Part shown: piece after piece, positions 1 through 8,319 of the stretch
Layout: the number at the start of each line of letters is the position of its first letter
Numbering within the stretch: the stretch's first letter is position 1
Source of the DNA: Giardia muris
Lineage: Eukaryota > Fornicata > Diplomonadida > Hexamitidae
Assembly (NCBI GenBank): GCA_006247105.1
Contig: VDLU01000018.1
Span: 1-19,012 of the forward strand
Direction: 5' to 3'
DNA: 19,012 nucleotides
The notes under the pieces: generated by a model
What the model was told of the DNA's origin: nothing
What the model saw: only the letters and a program-made list of their open reading frames with translations
The model's database searches: none
Position numbers and translations under genes: made by a program

Positions 1-1130
1 TGAGAGACGGCCCGTACATCCAAGGACGGCAGCAGGCGCGGAACTTGCCCAATGCGTGAAGGCGTGAGGCAGCAACGGGGGATCCCATGAAATGGGAAGA
101 CTGGGGGGTAGATGACCCCAGCACAAGTCGAGGGAAAGGTCTGGTGCCAGCAGCCGCGGTAATTCCAGCTCGGCAGGCGTCGTACGGCGCTGTTGCAGTT
201 AAAACGTCCGGAGTCGAGACGTCCAGCCGGGAGGAAAGAGGAGCGCTTAAGGCGGGAGTGAGTACGAGAAAGCCCGGGACGGACATGAAGGTGAATGGGT
301 AAGGGCATGTGTATTGGTGGGGACGGGTGAAATAGGATGATCCGACCAAGACAGACAAAGGCGTAGGCACTTGCCAAGACCATATCAGTCGAACCAGGAC
401 GAAGCCCGGGGGCGAGAAGGCGATTAGACACCACCGTATTCCCGGGCGTAAACGATGCCACCGAGAGACTGGCCAGGTCGTCAGGATCGAAGGGAAACCG
501 ATCAGGGTACGGGCTCTGGGGGGAGTATGGCCGCAAGGCTGGAACTTGAAGGCATTGACGGAGGGGTACCACCAGACGTGGAGTCTGCGGCTCAATTTGA
601 CTCAACGCGAACACCTTACCAGGCCCAGACGTACGGAGGATCGACGGTTGAGAGGACCTTCGTGATCGTACGAGTGGTGGTGCATGGCCGTTCACAGCCC
701 GTGGCTTGAGCCGTCTGCTTGACTGCGACAACGAGCGAGACCCTAACCTGGATGGGACCGCCAATGGTGAATTGGAGGAAGGTGGGGCGATAACAGGTCT
801 GTGATGCCCTTAGACGCCCTGGGCTGCACGCGTACTACACTGTGGGGGATGAAACCACGTCGAGTTGTGAAGCTTGATGAGATCAAACCCCCACGTGGTT
901 GGGATCGTGGACTGGAACGTCCTCGTGAACCTGGAATGTCTAGTAGGCGTAGGTCATCAATCTACGCCGGATACGTCCCTGCCCCTTGTACACACCGCCC
1001 GTCGCTCCTACCGACTGGGTCTTCTGGCGAGCTCCTGGGAGGGATGAACCGAACAGGGACGAACCGCGAGGCTTGGAGGAAGGAGAAGTCGTAACAAGGT
1101 ATCCGTAGGTGAACCTGCGGATGGATCCAT
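1..1130 (+). rRNA. Small-subunit (16S-like) rRNA, 5' part outside window
   Basis: RNA of the small ribosomal subunit. Universal landmarks appear in order: the region matching bacterial 16S around position 320-360 at the very start, the 530 loop (GTGCCAGCAGCCGCGGTAA, 144-162), the decoding-site strand (TTGTACACACCGCCCGTC, 986-1003), and the 3' terminal helix region with GTAACAAGG and TGAACCTGCGG at 1091-1120. Roughly the first 300 bases of the gene lie left of the window. The 3' end is set near 1126-1132 by comparison with the GGATCC ending of Giardia SSU and is uncertain by several bases. It is the first gene of an operon read toward the telomere. Open frames within it on both strands are not genes. 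Confidence 0.97.
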
Positions 1131-1165
1131 CGAGAGGGAAGGTACGAGGATGAAGGCAATGAGAT
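1131..1165 (+). other. Internal transcribed spacer 1 (approximate)
   Basis: About 35 bases separate the SSU 3' end from the first conserved 5.8S bases. Such a tiny ITS1 is typical of Giardia. Boundaries are estimated from conserved blocks on each side. Confidence 0.6.
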
Positions 1166-1295
1166 GACGCGACCCGGTGGATGCCTTGGCTCGGGGGACG
1201 ATGAAGGACGTGGGCTGACGACGATACTCGATGTGGTCCAAGCACGTGACATCGATCTTCGAATGGATCATCGGGGTGGTGGGGTGATCTACGAA
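1166..1295 (+). rRNA. 5.8S rRNA (boundaries approximate)
   Basis: The block GGTGGATGCCTTGGCTC (1177-1193), followed by CGATGAAGGACG (1199-1210) and the CATCGATCTTCGAA segment (1250-1263), is the conserved order of a eukaryotic 5.8S rRNA. GACGCG at the start and CGGCTCGGG-like context resemble Giardia 5.8S as I remember it, but with fewer G and C. The 3' end is not clear by eye and may lie anywhere from about 1285 to 1310. It lies between SSU and LSU and should pair with the LSU 5' end around 1345-1375. Confidence 0.85.
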
Positions 1296-1340
1296 CTGGG
1301 TTGTTCGAGGGGTTGAACGATGGGGAATGAGATGAGGATC
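1296..1340 (+). other. Internal transcribed spacer 2 (approximate)
   Basis: A short interval lies between the 5.8S region and the LSU start. It includes a run of eight C near 1340. Because both edges are uncertain, I cannot fully exclude that 5.8S and LSU are continuous here, as in microsporidia. The Giardia-type telomere argues for a short ITS2 instead. Confidence 0.4.
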
Positions 1341-3067
1341 CCCCCCCACTCCGATGAAGATGACGGGTGGAACTTAAGCATATCAGTACGCCCAGGAGAA
1401 GACACCAACCGGGATTCCTTGATTAGCGGCGAGCGATCCAGGAGTAGTCCGACCTCGAAGCGATGAGCGTTGTGAGGACTGGGGGGATGTCCTAAACCCG
1501 AAGATGGGTTGAAACCCACACCAAGGAGGGTGCCAGTCCCGTAGGGATGGACACAACCCCAACGACGAGTACCTCTGCTTGAGAGTGTAGAGGGAAGAGG
1601 AGGTGGTACCCTTCTAAGGCTAAATACCGCCCCGAGACCGATAGAGGACCAAGTAGTGCGAACGAAAGGTGAGAAGGATGCCGACCCAGGCACGTCAAAA
1701 GACCCTGAACCCGGGAGGCGACTCCCGACCTGTCGATGATCGATTGGTCGGGCCCGTCTCGAAACACGGACCGAGGAGTTAGGACCGATCGCGAGTCATG
1801 TGGCAAAGGGAAGTCAAGACTTCAAGGGGCCCCTTACAAGGGCAGAGCGATCGGTCCTAGACCCGAAAGGTGGTGATCTACACTTGACCAGGGTGAAGCC
1901 AGACGAAAGCCTGGTGGAGGCCCATCCCGGTGCTGACGTGCAAATCGCTCGGTCGAGTTGAGTGTAGGGGCGAAAGACTCATCGAACCACCTGGTAGCTG
2001 GTTACCTCCGAAATGTCTCCCAGGATAGCCGACATCATGAACAGCTGCCCTAGGTAAGGCCACGATCGGTGGGAGTAGGGAGGTCACTCCTTATCCACCC
2101 CTCGAACCATGAACAAGGGTGGAGCGGGGCCAACTTGTGTGGGCCCCCTCAACAGTGTTGATGTCGAGTGGGCCTCTCCTGGTAAGCAGGACGGGCAAGA
2201 CGGGATGAACCGACAGTCGGGGGAAGGTGTGGAAGTGTATGCTCGATCAAACGGTGTCCGTCGATCGTGACAGCTGGAAGGTGGCCTTAACAGTAGGAAG
2301 CCTCTAAGGAGTGTGTAACAACCCACCAGCCGAATCGAGGGGCCCGGAAAATGGAACACGCCGAAGCATACGATCGGAACCCGACCGAGATGTGTCTCGG
2401 GTAGGAGGTCGTCATGATCGAGTCGAAGCCATGGGGTGACACGTGGTGGATCGAGTCATGATTGCTGATCTCGGTAGTAGTAGCCATTACTCCATCTGGA
2501 GGCCTGACGTGGAGATGGGTTCCGTATCCCTGTCGATCAGATACGGGTGACACGATCCTAAGTCCGATGGTGTACGCCGTACCATGGGGTCATCCTCACA
2601 GGACGATAGGGCTGACCGGTTAACATCCCGGTGGTATGATGGGGTCTTGGTGACATCCTTTCACAACGGTACATGAACGAAGCACATGGTGGGAGTCATC
2701 CCGTCCTACCCCAGTCCCCCCATGGCCAGTAGTACTTCAGGTCGTGCATGGCCATGATGGATCACATGTCCCTTCGGTCATCCATGAAACCCGTTGTGTC
2801 CCCCCCATCCTGATCGTACCACAACCGCAACAGGACTCCAAGGTGATCAGCCTCTAGGCGGGAGAGACCATGACTCAGGGAAGTCGGCAAACTAGCTCCG
2901 TAACCTCGGGAGAAGGAGTGGCTCTGATCGATCAGAACCGGCACGGACCGAGGGATCCCGACTGTCTACTAACAACATAGCGTCGTGCCAGTCGTCATGG
3001 ATGCGTACACGACGTGATTTCTGCCCAGTGCCATGACCGTCACCATGAAGAGGTTCATCCAAGCCCT

Positions 3068-3119
<52 letters not shown>

Positions 3120-3564
3120 GGGTAATTTCCGACGTGCATGAATGGATCAACGAGGATCCCACTGTCCCAAGTCATGCCTCCGTGAACCTACAGACCCGGG
3201 AACGGGCGGGTGTTGGTCGGCGGGGCAAGAAGACCCTTTTGAGCTTGACTCCAATCCGATCCTGGGGGATGGGATCATCGGTGCAGCATACAGGGGAGGC
3301 CGCTTCCATGAGATACCCTGACGTTGTTCACCATCCCACTCACCGACTTACATCGGCACACGGTCGGATGGGGAGTTTGGCTGGGGCGGCGCGCCTGCTA
3401 GATCACACCGCAGGCGTCCTATGGTAAGCTCAGTGAGGTCGGAAACCTCACGTGGAGCATAAGGGCATAAGCTTACTTGACTAGTACCCCCTGTCCCGGT
3501 ACTTGCCGTGAAAGCGTGGCCTAACGATCCTTCAACCGCTCCGGTAATCCGAGCGTGGAGGTGA

Positions 3565-3608
<44 letters not shown>

Positions 3609-3610
3609 CC

Positions 3611-3654
<44 letters not shown>

Positions 3655-3704
3655 CCGTCCGCATGCATCGGTGCGGAAGCGTCGGATTGTTCACCCGTCT
3701 AAGG

Positions 3705-3748
<44 letters not shown>

Positions 3749-4005
3749 TCCTACCGACCATCTCCATGCGTCCAGTACGTCGGGTCAGTACGAGAGGAAC
3801 ACCCGTCGCGAGCCTCCGATCTCCCGGTTGTTTGACTTGACAGTGCCGGTCTGTCGCGCTCGGGGGACTAGCACTGAACGCCTCTAAGTGTCCATCCCAC
3901 CTACTCGCATGGGTTGAGGGGCTTCCCCTCGATTCGCCCGGGTTGACGACCCTTTTCTCCGACCTACTGTACGGCGTGGAGCTTCTTGCGACCGCCTGAG
4001 GTTTG
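1341..4005 (+). rRNA. Large-subunit rRNA
   Basis: RNA of the large ribosomal subunit, carrying the peptidyl-transferase centre. Landmarks in order: AACTTAAGCATATCAG near the 5' end (1371-1386), TGATTAGCGGCGAGCG (1420-1435), AAGGAGTGTGTAACAACC (2307-2324), CTCTTAAGGTAGCCAAATG (3093-3111) in domain IV, GCAAGAAGACCC (3225-3236), ACAGGGATAACTGGCTTG (3578-3595) in the catalytic centre, and the sarcin-ricin loop AGTACGAGAGGAAC (3787-3800). TGAACGCCTCTAAGTG (3874-3889) marks the last helices, and a segment near 3968-4005 resembles the LSU 3' terminal helix. At about 2.65 kb it is short for a eukaryote, as in Giardia. The last 20 or so bases are uncertain. Confidence 0.95.
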
Positions 4006-5555
4006 GTTCGGGTTGGCATTCCCCCCGAGCCCCCGAGGGTCGAAGACCTGAGGGGGTGAGGGAAGGGCCGGAACAACCCCCCCGAGGGTCGTGAGACCCG
4101 AAGGGGGGGCCGGAAGCGAGGCCCCCCGCCCCGAGGAAGACCTGAAGGGGGGTGAGGGCATCCCCCGTCATACCAGGGGGGTGGGAAGGGCTCCCCTCCG
4201 GTCGTGGGACCAGGGGGGTGAGGGCCCCCGGTCGTAAGGGGGCATCCCCGAGGGGTGAGACTTGAGGCGCCGAGGGTCATACCAGGGGGGGTGAGGGCCC
4301 CAAGGGGGGGCGTCCCCCGCCCGGATCGACCTGAAGCGAGATCAGACCCCCGTGGGTCGAAGGCCCGGGTACGGGGGCCTACAGAAGGATACCAGATTTG
4401 GAACGGTTACAGTGGATTTTGGATCCGGACTCGAGATCAAAAGACCGGAGGGGCGAGGGCGGGTCCGCGGGTCCCTCGAACGGGGGGTCGTACAGGGGTC
4501 CCCCGTGGGCCCACGGCCGTCCCCCTGGGCACGGAACGGATCGGGGGTCCATGCCCTGGCCCGGGAGTCCACATGGGTCCTCACGGGGGCCTTCCCTCCA
4601 GGGGTCATTCGAGGTGTCCCCGGGGGTCCCCTGGGTCCATGGGGCCCTTGAAGTCCTTCAAGATGAACGGGGACGGGGGGCCCGGTCCCTCACGGGGTGG
4701 GCCCTCACACGGGGGGGACTCATGGCTCCATCGGGGACTGGGGTCCGACCCCCCCGCCCTCCTTCGAGGGGGCCGGGTCATCGGACCATGTGGTCATATG
4801 GATGGGCCTTCCGGGGGGTCACGGTCCCCTCGGGGGTGGGTCATCGAATGGGATGGGGGACTATCTTCCCCCCTTCCATAGCCCGTGGGGTCCCCCTCGA
4901 GTCCTCCATGAACGGGGTCACATGGGGCCTTCAGAGGGTCTCCTGGGCCCGGGCCGAACAGGGGATTCCCGTGGGGTCCGACTCCCCCTTGAATCTCTGG
5001 GGGTCTCGAGCGGGGACCCAGATCCACGCCCCACAGGTCCATGGACCTTCATGGGTGGGGGGGTGGTCCATCATACGGATGGGGGTTCCTTCGGTCGGGG
5101 GTCCGTCCGGTCCTCACGGGACAGGATCCAGGGGGCCTTCACGTCCCCTCATACGGGCCACATGGACCGGGTCATCAGGGGGATCCGGGTCATCATATGG
5201 GGCCCGGGCCTCATATCCATGGACGGGGACTCCCCCACGGGGCGGGCCCCCTTCATCGATCGGGTCCCTCACGGATCCTTCAGAGGGTGAAGATCGGACA
5301 CGGCATGGGACTTTCAGGCCCCCACGGGTCATCGGACGGACGATCGAACGGGCCCCCGAGGGCACGAGTAGAGGTAGTGGGTCCATGGGGCCCGGGACGA
5401 CGCTCATCATTCCAGACGGGAGGGAACCCTTCCCGCTTTCTCCTTCATTCAAGTTTAGGACCGGAGGGGCGCCGAAGCGACGGGCCCCCTCAGAGGGGGA
5501 CCGAAGGGGCGGCCCGAAGGGCGAGGCCACTGTGGGCACCGGTCACTGACTGGGC
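4006..5555 (+). other. G-rich ribosomal intergenic spacer
   Basis: No convincing gene. The + strand is very rich in G runs. From about 4020 to 4320 it carries imperfect direct repeats of a unit with CCAGGGGGG and GTGAGGGC (for example near 4173, 4210 and 4282) and GGTCGTGAGACC-like words. From 4600 to 5400 the word GGGTCAT or GGGTCAC recurs irregularly. Long frames are open on both strands because such DNA has few stop codons, and their products are Gly/Pro/Arg/Ser-rich with no domain. Many G runs could form quadruplexes. This is probably the spacer after the last rRNA unit, and may hold termination or promoter signals that I cannot identify. Confidence 0.7.
4384..4445 (+). other. AT-richer island within the G-rich spacer
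   Basis: In a G-rich spacer, this stretch stands out by bases such as GGATACCAGATTTGGAACGG and GTGGATTTTGGATCC. Local drops in GC in rDNA spacers can mark promoter or terminator elements. Function is unproven. Confidence 0.2.
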
Positions 5556-5574
5556 GTGTCTGCGTCCCCGGGCG

Positions 5575-5830
5575 GCCCGCGTCTCCGTGTCCCTCGCATC
5601 TCTCGCATCTCCCGCGTCTCTCATCACCTCTCATCACTTATTATCGTCCCTTATCGTGTCTCGTGTCCCTTATCGTCTCTTATCATCTCTTATCGTCCCC
5701 CGTCATCTCTCATCGCTCTCATCGCGTCCCCAGCCCCCCCACTCCTCTCGTGGATCCCCCTGGCCCCTCTCATGCCCCCCCATGGATCCTCATGCCCTCT
5801 CATGCCATCTCATGGCCCCCCATGCCCCCC
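5575..5830 (+). repeat. Pyrimidine-rich tract with 10-base phased repeats
   Basis: A pyrimidine-rich block on the + strand containing two decamer families. TTATCGTC-like words start at 5641, 5651, 5670, 5680 and 5690. CATG-starting words start exactly at 5771, 5781, 5791, 5801, 5811 and 5821. The first part (5590-5640) has related CGCATCTCT and TCATCACC words. The 10-base step is close to one helical turn. I see no gene here. Frames of about 95 and 321 codons crossing it are composition artefacts. Confidence 0.8.
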
Positions 5831-5996
5831 TGACTCCTCTTGAATCACCTCGTGGCCCCCCCTCTCAGGCCTCCCCCCTTCCTCCCTCAGCCCTCCCCAC
5901 GCCTGCACACACTCCCCCCCATCCCTCTACCACGTCGGGGAGCCCTCTCCCACATCCGTCTGACTCGTCCCCCCAACCCCCAGGTCTCCAGATCCT
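5831..5996. other. C-rich stretch with no gene seen
   Basis: C/T-rich DNA continuing from the decamer tract, with no regular period and no credible coding frame. Confidence 0.5.
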
Positions 5997-6028
5997 CCTG
6001 GATTAATATTTACTAATGAAAATCCAGG
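5997..6028. repeat. AT-rich stem-loop (8-base perfect inverted repeat)
   Basis: CCTGGATT (5997-6004) and its exact complement AATCCAGG (6021-6028) flank a 16-base loop, AATATTTACTAATGAA, the most AT-rich stretch in the window outside the telomere. It sits at the border between the C-rich spacer and the coding-like region that follows. It could be a junction scar, a promoter or a processing signal. Confidence 0.6.
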
Positions 6029-6306
6029 GGAATCCCGGACAATAGAGGGTTCGATCCATCATCTCGTCCCATGGGACTCCCGTCCCCCCTGCACCCTTAC
6101 GACGGTGTTACGTGACTGTGCACGCAGTGGGAGGGCCGTGGGGGTCGTGGGGATGGCAGGGGAGTTGGATGGGGTCATCCTTGGGGACGGGTCGAGAGGG
6201 ATGGAGGGGCCACCTAAGGGCCTTGTGGGGGCCTATGAGCGATCTTTGGGGGGTCGGGGATCTTTGTACAGAGATGCCGTCACATCACCTCCAAGCCTCC
6301 CTGGGG
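6029..6306. other. Spacer with no gene recognised
   Basis: Mixed sequence, G-rich between about 6120 and 6270. GGGTTCGATCC at 6047-6057 resembles part of a tRNA T-loop, but no tRNA fold surrounds it. No credible gene. Confidence 0.4.
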
Positions 6307-7600
6307 TTACTTGTGCTCGACCCACACGTAGCTCCCGTCCATGCACGTGGATGACCACTCCTCATGCCCCGCCCTTGACAGGCCCCAATGGTTCATCTCC
6401 CCAAAGATGAAGGAGGAAGAGGCGGGGATCCAGCCACAACCAATCTCCCTGACGAATGTCGATGTGGGCTCCCGCACTACTATGGACAGGTGCCAGTCGA
6501 GGAGAACCCGTCCAAAAAAGAGCAAGGCCTCGACACGACCGGTTAAGCACCCCGAACCCGCCCCCTGTCCTCAAAGGGCCGCTTTCCCCTTGACAAGCCC
6601 CCCGACGCTTGAGGGACGCAAAAGATCGGCATCCTCATCAACCATGATGATTCCACCACCAGGCCACCCCCTGCCTGCCAATCACCCTATATGCGTTCAC
6701 ATCAAAGTGGATGCCGTTGGGTTCGACGACAATTCCATCCGGCCTGCGACGACGAGGCTTGATGATGACGATGCGATCGTCCATCCAGTGACGCACGATC
6801 GGATCGTTGATGAGCGCTTTGCTCACGGAGACCTTCGAGTACAGTCCTCTTCGAGGTCATACACCACGTCCAGCATCTGGTCGTTGGTCGACGTGGATCG
6901 TACCCATAGGATGCCCTACGGATACTGGGCACTCCCGCACCAGCCGTTCACAGGGCACGTGTAGGCCATGGGCTCTCTTGGCTGCCTCCCAGAAGGGGAT
7001 GAGATTGCCCGGTCAAAGATCATCCGGACCTCGGGGGGCCCTCGGATACGAGTGTCCTCATTTGTGCAGCAGGGGTGGTTGTGCTTTGCCGTCCCCCGTG
7101 GCCTCCCAGTGAACGTGCTCATCGATGCTCATTTTCATCCAGGCCGGGCCCTTCCGACCCTGCATGTACGAAGAACTGGAGATGGAGGTACGATCCCCGA
7201 CCACGTACCTCTCCTTGCCCGGATGGACGAGCTCAAGGAGCCAGTGCTCAGCATCCCAGCCCTCATCGTCGAGCTGCCTCGTGCCGATCCAGTTCCTCCC
7301 CCAAAGACCCCAACAACAGAACTGAGCCTGCAGCCGGGTAACACCATACATGGCCAGGCCTGCATCCCAGGAAGGAGGTGGGGTGACACATGTGAAGCCA
7401 GGCCTCCAGTCCAAGACCCCGAGCCCATGCTTAGGCTTCAACATGCAGGTCCAGATCAAGATGACCCGAAGGACCCCAAGTGGTCCGAAGAGGACATCAG
7501 AAGGGTCTGCATGGTATCGGAAGACCATTGGGAGCCCCCGATGATACTTCGAGGGGTCATCACATCCTCCCATCGGCCTTCACTCACGACTTCATCCCCA
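6307..7600 (-). pseudogene. Decayed coding region, minus strand, frameshifted; possible retroelement remnant
   Basis: Several minus-strand pieces read like real protein but lie in different frames and are broken by stops. Reading from the right: 7573-7058 (171 codons, rich in W, G, H), 7122-6916, a piece ending in a stop within about 6930-6840, 6826-6638 (62 codons), 6645-6571 (24 codons starting MVDEDADLL), and about 6555-6307. The 6826-6638 piece has mixed hydrophobic strands (DDRIVIIKPRRRRPDG) and the pattern PD-x11-D. Its codon positions show GC high in the third, middling in the first and low in the second. PD...D resembles the restriction-like endonuclease of R2/R4-type elements, which Giardia carries near telomeres (Genie/Gil), but this is a weak inference and no reverse-transcriptase motif was found. 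The plus strand is an alternative: one frame is open over 6341-7651 with a single TAG at 6962-6964. Confidence 0.4.
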
Positions 7601-8165
7601 CTTGACCATCAGCTGTCCCAGCACACGCATCCGGCCTCCTCGGGGCCATAGGGGTTGAAGACCTCGAACACCCCCCAAGACCCCAGAAGGACCCCAGGAC
7701 AGGAGATCCGACGACCATCAATCCAAAAAACTGCCATCCATCCAGCCCTCTCCATTCACGTTCGTACCGACTCCTGACACCTGTACCCGTCCCCGTACAT
7801 GGACCATCGTCATTGACATCAGGACGGATATAGGGTCGTCCCCCCCATGACCCCAAGAGATCCTCGAGAACCCAATGGAGGCCCCAAGGGTCCAGAAGAG
7901 GCATGAAGGCATGGACCAAGAGGTCATCACCTCCTTATCAGCATCACTCACGGCTTCATCCCCATTCCACCCCAGGACCAGAGGACTCGATGATGTCCAG
8001 CAATCAAGACGATCCAAAAAACCACCATTCGTCCTCCATGCCAACCGAGCCCCCAGCCCCCATTCGCCCGGTCCTCGGCCCTATCCGCCCTTATATTGGC
8101 CCCTAACACCTGTATCCATCCATGCACAGGGGCCATCGGGGGGGTATTACGACATGACCATCCAT
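7553..8165. repeat. Two diverged tandem modules of about 300-370 bp
   Basis: Three landmarks recur in the same order. TCATCAC...CACTCACG-CTTCATCCCCA starts near 7558 and again near 7924. A word ending TCCAAAAAAC lies at 7722 and at about 8011. CACCTGTA-CC followed by a CATG block lies near 7780 and 8107. Within the first landmark the two copies differ by a 3-base indel (42 versus 39 bases), which would keep a minus-strand frame reading DE(V/A)VS...VMT. A further, weaker relative may lie at 6330-6520 (GATGAACCATT near 6390 in reverse sense; TCCAAAAAA at 6512). The modules overlap the decayed region and suggest a repeated ancestral gene or element. Confidence 0.55.
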
Positions 8166-8319
8166 CCCCGACCCCGAGGACAGGAGGACTCCACTCAAGC
8201 CTTCTACCGGCAGCAAGGCCAACCACCACCCCCGACCTCATGGACAGAGGACCGGAGACCCCCGAAGCCAGGGCCCGCAAGGCCGACAACCCCACCATGC
8301 CAAGATGATCCATCCTTCA
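8166..8319. other. Transition from mixed sequence to CCCAAG tract
   Basis: Composition shifts gradually from mixed sequence to C/A-rich, T-poor repeats, without a sharp edge. No gene seen. Confidence 0.4.

Noticed and set aside
1166..1400. Microsporidian origin with 5.8S fused to LSU
   Set aside because: The spacer is short and hard to delimit, but TAGGG telomeres, Giardia-like 5.8S blocks and AGTRAAY at the gene end favour Giardia.
87..3427. Open frames of 60-134 codons on both strands in the first 3.5 kb
   Set aside because: They lie inside SSU, 5.8S and LSU rRNA, whose universal sequence blocks explain the DNA.
3720..4280. Minus-strand frame of 186 codons at the LSU 3' end
   Set aside because: It covers the sarcin-ricin loop and LSU end, then G-rich spacer. 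The product is Pro/Gly/Arg-rich with no domain.
4398..5549. Plus-strand frame of 383 codons, with others of 208, 197 and 321 codons overlapping it
   Set aside because: G/C-rich spacer with few stops in any frame on either strand. Overlapping frames are equally open and the products are low-complexity.
6040..6065. Possible tRNA (GGGTTCGATCC resembles a T-loop)
   Set aside because: No upstream A-box, no acceptor or anticodon stems, and the T-arm is one base short of the consensus.
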